64,000 nt of DNA from contig JADJMM010000008.1 of assembly GCA_016709575.1 (NCBI GenBank), positions 124,001-188,000 on the forward strand, read 5' to 3'. Positions 59,466-64,000 of the stretch are shown here, one piece after another (the stretch's first letter is position 1; every line of letters starts with the position of its first letter). The notes under the pieces were generated by a model. It did no database searches, was not told the origin of the DNA, and saw only the letters and a program-made list of their open reading frames with translations. This DNA comes from Sphingobacteriaceae bacterium. GTDB lineage: Bacteria > Bacteroidota > Bacteroidia > B-17B0 > Aurantibacillaceae. Both the position numbers and the translations under genes were made by a program.

Positions 59466-60796
59466 ATGGCACAATTTGATCTGATAATGCCTAAAATGGG
59501 CGAGAGTGTTGCAGAAGCAACCATCATTAAATGGACAAAAAACGAAGGTGACGCAATTAAAATTGATGAAACAGTTTTAGAAATTGCAACCGATAAAGTG
59601 GATAGCGAAATCCCCTCGCCATTTGAAGGTACTTTAATTAAAAAATTATTTAAAGAAGGTGATGTTGTTCAGGTAGGAGCTGTGATTGCGCAAATCTCTT
59701 CGGAGGCTGGTGCAAAAGTGGCTGAAACTCCAAAACAAATACACCGGAAGTTAAAACAAATGTTGTTGCCGAAACAAAGACTGCATCTGTTGCTGCTGTA
59801 ACTGCAAATGTTGATTTCAGTAAATCCGATAAATTCTATTCTCCATTGGTGAAAAACATTGCCAAGGAAGAAGGAGTTAGCATTGATGAATTAGAAAGTA
59901 TTAAAGGAAGCGGACAAGCTGGTCGTGTTACAAAGGCCGATATTTTAGCTTATTTACCCAATAGAAATAAAAGTGTTTCTACTTCTACTACAACTTCTAC
60001 ACAAAGTAATGGCACTGCAAAAACACAAAGTTCTGGTGACGGTGCTATGACAATTAATCGTCCTGCGGTTTCTGTAGTTGCTGGTGATGAAATTATTGAA
60101 ATGGATCGCATGCGTAAAATCATTGCCGATAACATGGTAATGAGTAAACATGTGTCGCCGCACGTTACATCTTATGTTGAAGCTGATGTAACTAATTTAG
60201 TATTGTGGAGAGAAAAAGCGAAGAAAGAATTTGAAAAACGTGAAGGTGAAAAATTAACATTTACGCCATTGTTTATTGAAGCTGTTGCAAAAGCAATTAA
60301 AGATTTCCCAATGATAAATGTTTCTGTTGATCAAACAGGAACTAAAATTATTAAACGCAAAAATATTAACATTGGAATGGCTGCGGCTTTACCAAGCGGC
60401 AATTTAATTGTGCCGGTTATCCGTAATGCGGATGAGAAAAACCTTATTGGAATAACCAAAGCGGTGAACGATTTAGCATCTCGCGCAAGAGCTAATAAAT
60501 TAACTCCTGATGAAATTTCAGGCGGCACATTTACCCTTACCAACGTTGGTAATTTTGGGAATGTAATGGGAACACCAATCATTCTTCAGCCTCAAGTAGC
60601 AATTATGGCTGTTGGAACAATTAAGAAAAAACCGGCTGTTATTGAAACCCCACAGGGTGATTTAATTGGTATTCGCCATATGATGTTCTTGTCTTTATCT
60701 TACGACCACCGAGTGGTAGACGGCTCTCTCGGAGGTACTTTCCTTCGTAAAGTGGCCGATTATCTTGAAGGTTGGGATATCAACAGAACTGTTTAA
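59466..60796 (+). CDS. 2-oxoacid dehydrogenase E2 (dihydrolipoamide acyltransferase), one frameshift
   Basis: An E2 core protein of about 443 residues. The lipoyl domain (1-80) carries the lipoylated Lys in EIATDKVDSEIPSP. A linker and an E3/E1-binding domain follow (SPLVKNIAKEEGVSIDELESI). The catalytic domain (about 210-443) has the acetyltransferase motif SYDHRVVDGSLGG near the end, with catalytic His. A lost A near 59742 splits it into 59466-59801 and 59846-60796. Restoring it reads PKQNTPEVKTNVVAETK. A single lipoyl domain and the general motifs do not tell which complex (pyruvate, 2-oxoglutarate or branched-chain). E1 and E3 genes are not adjacent. Confidence 0.9.
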
Positions 60797-60908
60797 AACT
60801 CTTCCTTTTTTGTTCGTTTTTAGTCTCCCTAAAACGATTAATACGACGGTAAAAACCTAGTTTTATCTAATATTTATATATATTTGTTTCCTTATAAAAA
60901 AAGGAAAA

Positions 60909-63481
60909 ATGAAGAAGTTTTTATTACTGGTTTTCTCTCTGATTTTATTGACAGCTCAAGCGCAGCTTCCTACGGGATCTTACAAAGATTATTTTAAGGA
61001 AGGTTCGTTTTTAATGCTGGAAGAAAATTATGAATTAGCATTACGCAATTTTTTAAGAGCGTATGAAATGGATTCTTCATCCGCTAACATCAATTACAAC
61101 GTTGGGGTGTGTTACTTAAAGTCATCTAACGAAAAGGCAAAAGCAGAATCTTACTTAACTAAAGCCGTAGCAAAAACAGATAAGAATTATAAAATGGACG
61201 ACCCAAATGAAAAAGCGGCGCCTCCATTAGCACATTACTATTACGGACAAGCATTACATATCAACTATAAATTTGACGAAGCCATTGTTCAGTACGATAA
61301 ATTCGGAACATTTATTGGTGCAGATAAGAGTTGGAAAAAAGATTTAGAGTATTACAAAAAGCAAAGCATGTTTGCTAAGGAAGTTGTATCCGCTCCAATC
61401 AATGTTCAAATTTCCAATCTTGGTGATAGCATTAACAGCGAATATCCTGAATACAGTCCGGTTTTAAGTTCAGACGAAAGAACAATGATTTACACAACTC
61501 GCCGTTCTTCAAGCACAGGAGGAGAAAAAACACCTGATGGAAATTTCTTCGAAGATATCGTTGTATCGTATAAAGATGATAAAGGAAAATGGACTAAGCC
61601 CGTTGCTTTAAGTTCAAACGTAAATACAAACGGACACGAAGCGTCGATTAACTTAAGTCCTGATGGACAAACTCTAATTGTTTTCCGCGACGACGGAGGT
61701 AATGGAAATATTTATTACTCAACTTGGGATGGAAAAACCTGGACTTCATTACAAGAGTTCGGTTCTGATATCAACACTAAAGCTTGGGAATCTCACGCTT
61801 GTTTAAGTAATGATGGGAACACGATTTATTTCGTGTCTGACCGCGAAGGTGGTTTTGGTGGTCGTGATATTTACCGTTGCGTTAAATTACCAAACGGAAA
61901 ATGGAGTAAAGCTTTAAACGTTGGTCCTGTTATTAATACAGAATACGATGAAGACGGAGCGTTTATGCATCCTGATGGAAAAACTTTCTTCTTTGCTTCT
62001 AAAGGTCACAAAACCATGGGAGGTTTCGATTTAATGTTTTCAATTTTAGATGAAGACAATAAATGTACTGAACCATTTAACTTATGGCATCCAATCAACA
62101 CAACTGACGATGATGTGTTCTACTCAACATCACCTGACGGAAAACGTGCTTACTATTCATCAGCAAAAGAAGGTGGTTTTGGTGAGAAAGATCTTTACAT
62201 GATTTCAATTCCTGGTCAAACCGAAAAGCCTTTAGCTTTATTCAGAGGACAAATTATTGCAGCGGAAGGGGAGAGTTTACCTGAAGACATTACAATCATC
62301 GTAAGAGATAAACAAACAGGAGAAATTGTAGGCACTTACCGTCCGAAAATTGTAAACGGAACGTTCTCTACTATTTTACCTCCGGGTAAAGAGTACAACT
62401 TCTCTTATCAATCAGAAGGAAATGAATTCTTCAACGAAGATGTTTACGTTACAAACGATTTAAGTTATCAGGAGATCCGCAAAGAGATTTCTTTAGAGCC
62501 GGTTAAATTGTTAGGTAAAGTAAAAGTAAAAGACACCGGTATCACTTTAAATACAATTGTACTTAACAATTCAAAAGATAAAAAACCTGTACCGGGTGCA
62601 AAAATTACTGTAACTGATAAAGCAGGTGCTGTACAAACTTTTGATGCTGACGATAAAGGTAAAAAAGAAGCTATTGTTTTAGTAGCTGATAATATTTATA
62701 CAGTAATGGCTGAAAACGGCGGCAAGAAAAGCGCTGTTGCAACTATTAACACAACCGGAATTAAAGGTAGCAAAATTACACACAGTTATTATTTTTAGAT
62801 GGTCAGAAACCAGCGAGCTTATATAACTTAAGTTTAAATGTTGTGGTTTACAATAATCCTAAACAAAAGAAACCGGTTCCAAATGCAAACATTGCTTTAG
62901 TTGGTAATGATGGAAGTAATTATACAGGAACAACAAATGCTAAAGGTGTTTTAAATAACATTGCTTTAGATGCAGATGTGAATTATGATTTATCTGCTTC
63001 AAGTGGTGATGTATCCTCTGAGAAAACATATTTAAGCACTAACAACACAAAAGTAAGTAAGGTTTATAAGCAAGTTCTATATGTTGAAACTGCAGGTGTT
63101 GCTAAATTACCGGCTACGAAATACGAATTCTACTTTAAGTATAACAAACATCGTGTAGATTCTGTACAAGAAACTTGGACAGCCTTTATCGATCGCTTAG
63201 TTGAGATTAGCAAGAAAAAATCAATCAACGTATCTATCGAAGCAAGTGCTTCTAAAGTACCTTGTATGATTGTATTTAAAAACAATAATGAATTAGCTGC
63301 AGCACGTGCCACTATCACCATGAATAAAATTAAAGATGCAGTAACTGCTAAAGGCGGCGATGCTTCTAAATTAAAATTCAGCAAGCGTTCAATGGTTCAA
63401 GGACCAGCTTGGCATAACGATCACATCGAACGCCGCGAGGTATTTGAGAAATATCAATATGTGAAGGTGAGTGCGAATTAA
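60909..63481 (+). CDS. PorE-like TPR-PD40-OmpA-like envelope protein, one frameshift
   Basis: About 855 residues. A signal peptide (1-19) is followed by TPR units (about 20-140), a PD40 propeller (about 160-430, with FVSDREGGFGGRDIY- and FFASKGHKTMGGFD-type blades) and regulatory-like beta domains (about 445-700). The C-terminal domain resembles OmpA (FYFKYNKHRVDS, then IEASASKVP, NNELAAARA). It lacks the canonical GHTD motif; the NxxLxxxRA-type Arg remains. A lost T near 62796 splits the gene into 60909-62798 and 62843-63481, read through as HSYYFLDGQKPASLYNLSLNVVVYNN. The TATATTTG box at 60879-60886 lies upstream. The architecture matches PorE of the type IX machinery, but identity is not proven. 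Confidence 0.82.
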
Positions 63482-63500
63482 AAGAAATTGTTTATTATTT

Positions 63501-63527
63501 AAAGCCCTGCAAAAGCAGGGCTTTTTT
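63501..63527 (+). terminator. rho-independent terminator after the PorE-like gene
   Basis: AAAGCCCTGC-AAAA-GCAGGGCTTT is a perfect stem followed by a T run, 20 bases after the stop. Confidence 0.9.
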
Positions 63528-63530
63528 CAT

Positions 63531-63894
63531 GTTCTTTTCTTGCTTGATTAAGAAAAGAACCAATCCCGATAGCTATCGGGACAAGGGAAATCGATTCCCC
63601 GCACAGGCTACGCCCCTAACACGGATTTCCAGGCCAGCGCTCGTTCTCCACAAGATAGTTTCGTTTTAATTACGAATGTTTTTCCCTCTCCTCATAGGAG
63701 AGGGGGGACCACGCTTCGCGTGGTGGGTGAGGTTACTTTTCCCATCCTGTCAGTTCGAGCGTAGTCGAGAACGTTAGGGGAATGTCTCGACTACGCTCGA
63801 CAGGACATTGGTGTACGCTCGACTGGACATTGGTGTACGCTCGACAGGACAGGAGTTTTTAACAACCCTTGCCTGAGGCTCTCGAAGGCAAGGG
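63531..63894. repeat. intergenic island of inverted and tandem repeats
   Basis: Over 360 bases with no gene, I find stacked repeats: an 11-base-arm hairpin (63531-63560), the perfect palindrome TCCCGATAGCTATCGGGA (63564-63581), a 9-base-arm hairpin CCCTCTCCT/AGGAGAGGG (63684-63704), CCACGC/GCGTGG (63709-63723), a 15-base-arm pair at 63756-63770 and 63785-63799, and a 22-base tandem repeat of nearly three copies (63792-63853). A last hairpin is at 63866-63894. These look like families of short intergenic repeats (REP-like) found in several places of Bacteroidota genomes. No coding frame is supported. Confidence 0.85.
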
Positions 63895-63913
63895 AATTTC
63901 TTAACTTTACCCT

Positions 63914-64000
63914 ATGTCAAACGCCCTCTGGTTCAAAGATTGGTTTAACTCGCCGTATTATCATATCCTTTATAAAAAAAGAGATGATAAAGAAGCCCAG
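63914..64000 (+). CDS. SAM-dependent methyltransferase, N-terminal fragment (cut by window end)
   Basis: From the ATG at 63914, 29 codons stay open to the window end. The start reads MSNALWFKDWFNSPYYHILYKKR. This WFDSPYYHxLYxxRD-type opening is what I recall from a Bacteroidota family of class I SAM methyltransferases; the SAM motif itself is beyond the window. It lies just after the repeat island. Confidence 0.6.
   Translation, partial: MSNALWFKDWFNSPYYHILYKKRDDKEAQ

Noticed and set aside
63531..63894. Insertion sequence remnant in the repeat island
   Set aside because: No transposase frame, no pair of long terminal inverted repeats and no flanking target duplication are visible.
1..64000. 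tRNA, rRNA, SRP RNA or tmRNA genes in the gaps
   Set aside because: The intergenic gaps are short and AT-rich, and none shows a cloverleaf with a TTCGA-type T loop or other conserved RNA core that I could see.

Overview
The window looks like a chromosomal stretch of a Bacteroidota bacterium, most like Flavobacteriia/Sphingobacteriia-type genomes. Four things support this. Proteins carry type IX secretion (T9SS) sorting domains of type A (47496-49052) and type B (three large adhesins). Several genes are preceded by Bacteroidota-type promoters (TTG, 19-20 bases, TAnnTTTG). A bacillithiol gene (bshC) and DUF349, YfiR and TPR-PD40 envelope proteins are present. The DNA is AT-rich with little Shine-Dalgarno signal. 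I see no tRNA or rRNA gene, CRISPR array, prophage, integrase or transposase.

Layout. 1-3.9 kb: tail of an unknown gene, a TPR-PD40 envelope protein, upp and bshC. 3.9-8.1 kb: surface-glycan genes (FkbM methyltransferase, Wzx-like flippase, SAM methyltransferase on the minus strand; a divergent glycosyltransferase). 8.1-14.7 kb, minus strand: a PKD-repeat adhesin downstream of alaS-proC. 14.8-20 kb: M23 peptidase, amino-acid permease, a class-A beta-lactamase-fold protein, an unknown lipoprotein and a MerR regulator closed by a strong terminator. 20.1-25.6 kb: a polysaccharide O-acylation locus (two SGNH proteins, MBOAT, acyltransferase-3). 25.7-30.9 kb: DUF349 protein, small membrane protein, NatAB-type ABC exporter, SpoU-type RNA methyltransferase. 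30.9-35.5 kb: MCE protein, membrane Fe-S protein, HAD protein, CCG-domain protein and TPR lipoprotein in one direction. 35.5-36.4 kb: M42-like peptidase. 36.6-46.5 kb: two giant paralogous repeat adhesins. 46.5-50.1 kb: EamA transporter, T9SS cargo, ribD. 50.2-54.2 kb: TMTC-like membrane/TPR protein, ffh, folD. 54.2-59.4 kb: an ECF sigma factor with a membrane partner ending in a TonB-C-like fold, divergent from a YfiR-TPR-HAMP/SpoIIE operon. 59.4-63.5 kb: a 2-oxoacid dehydrogenase E2 and a second TPR-PD40 protein with an OmpA-like end. 63.5-63.9 kb: an island of inverted and tandem repeats. 63.9 kb: start of a methyltransferase.

Many obvious single genes are broken by one-base indels, mostly in A/T homopolymers: about 30 by my reading, including the essential genes alaS and ffh. 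I treat these as consensus sequencing errors and annotate full-length genes with the breaks noted. The breaks are uneven: about 12 kb around the giant adhesins (34.5-46.7 kb) has none.

The most interesting content is the pair of adhesins that differ by copies of an exact 693-base three-module unit, the back-to-back membrane-signalling operons at 54-59 kb, and the O-acylation locus whose first SGNH protein seems to have lost its block III.
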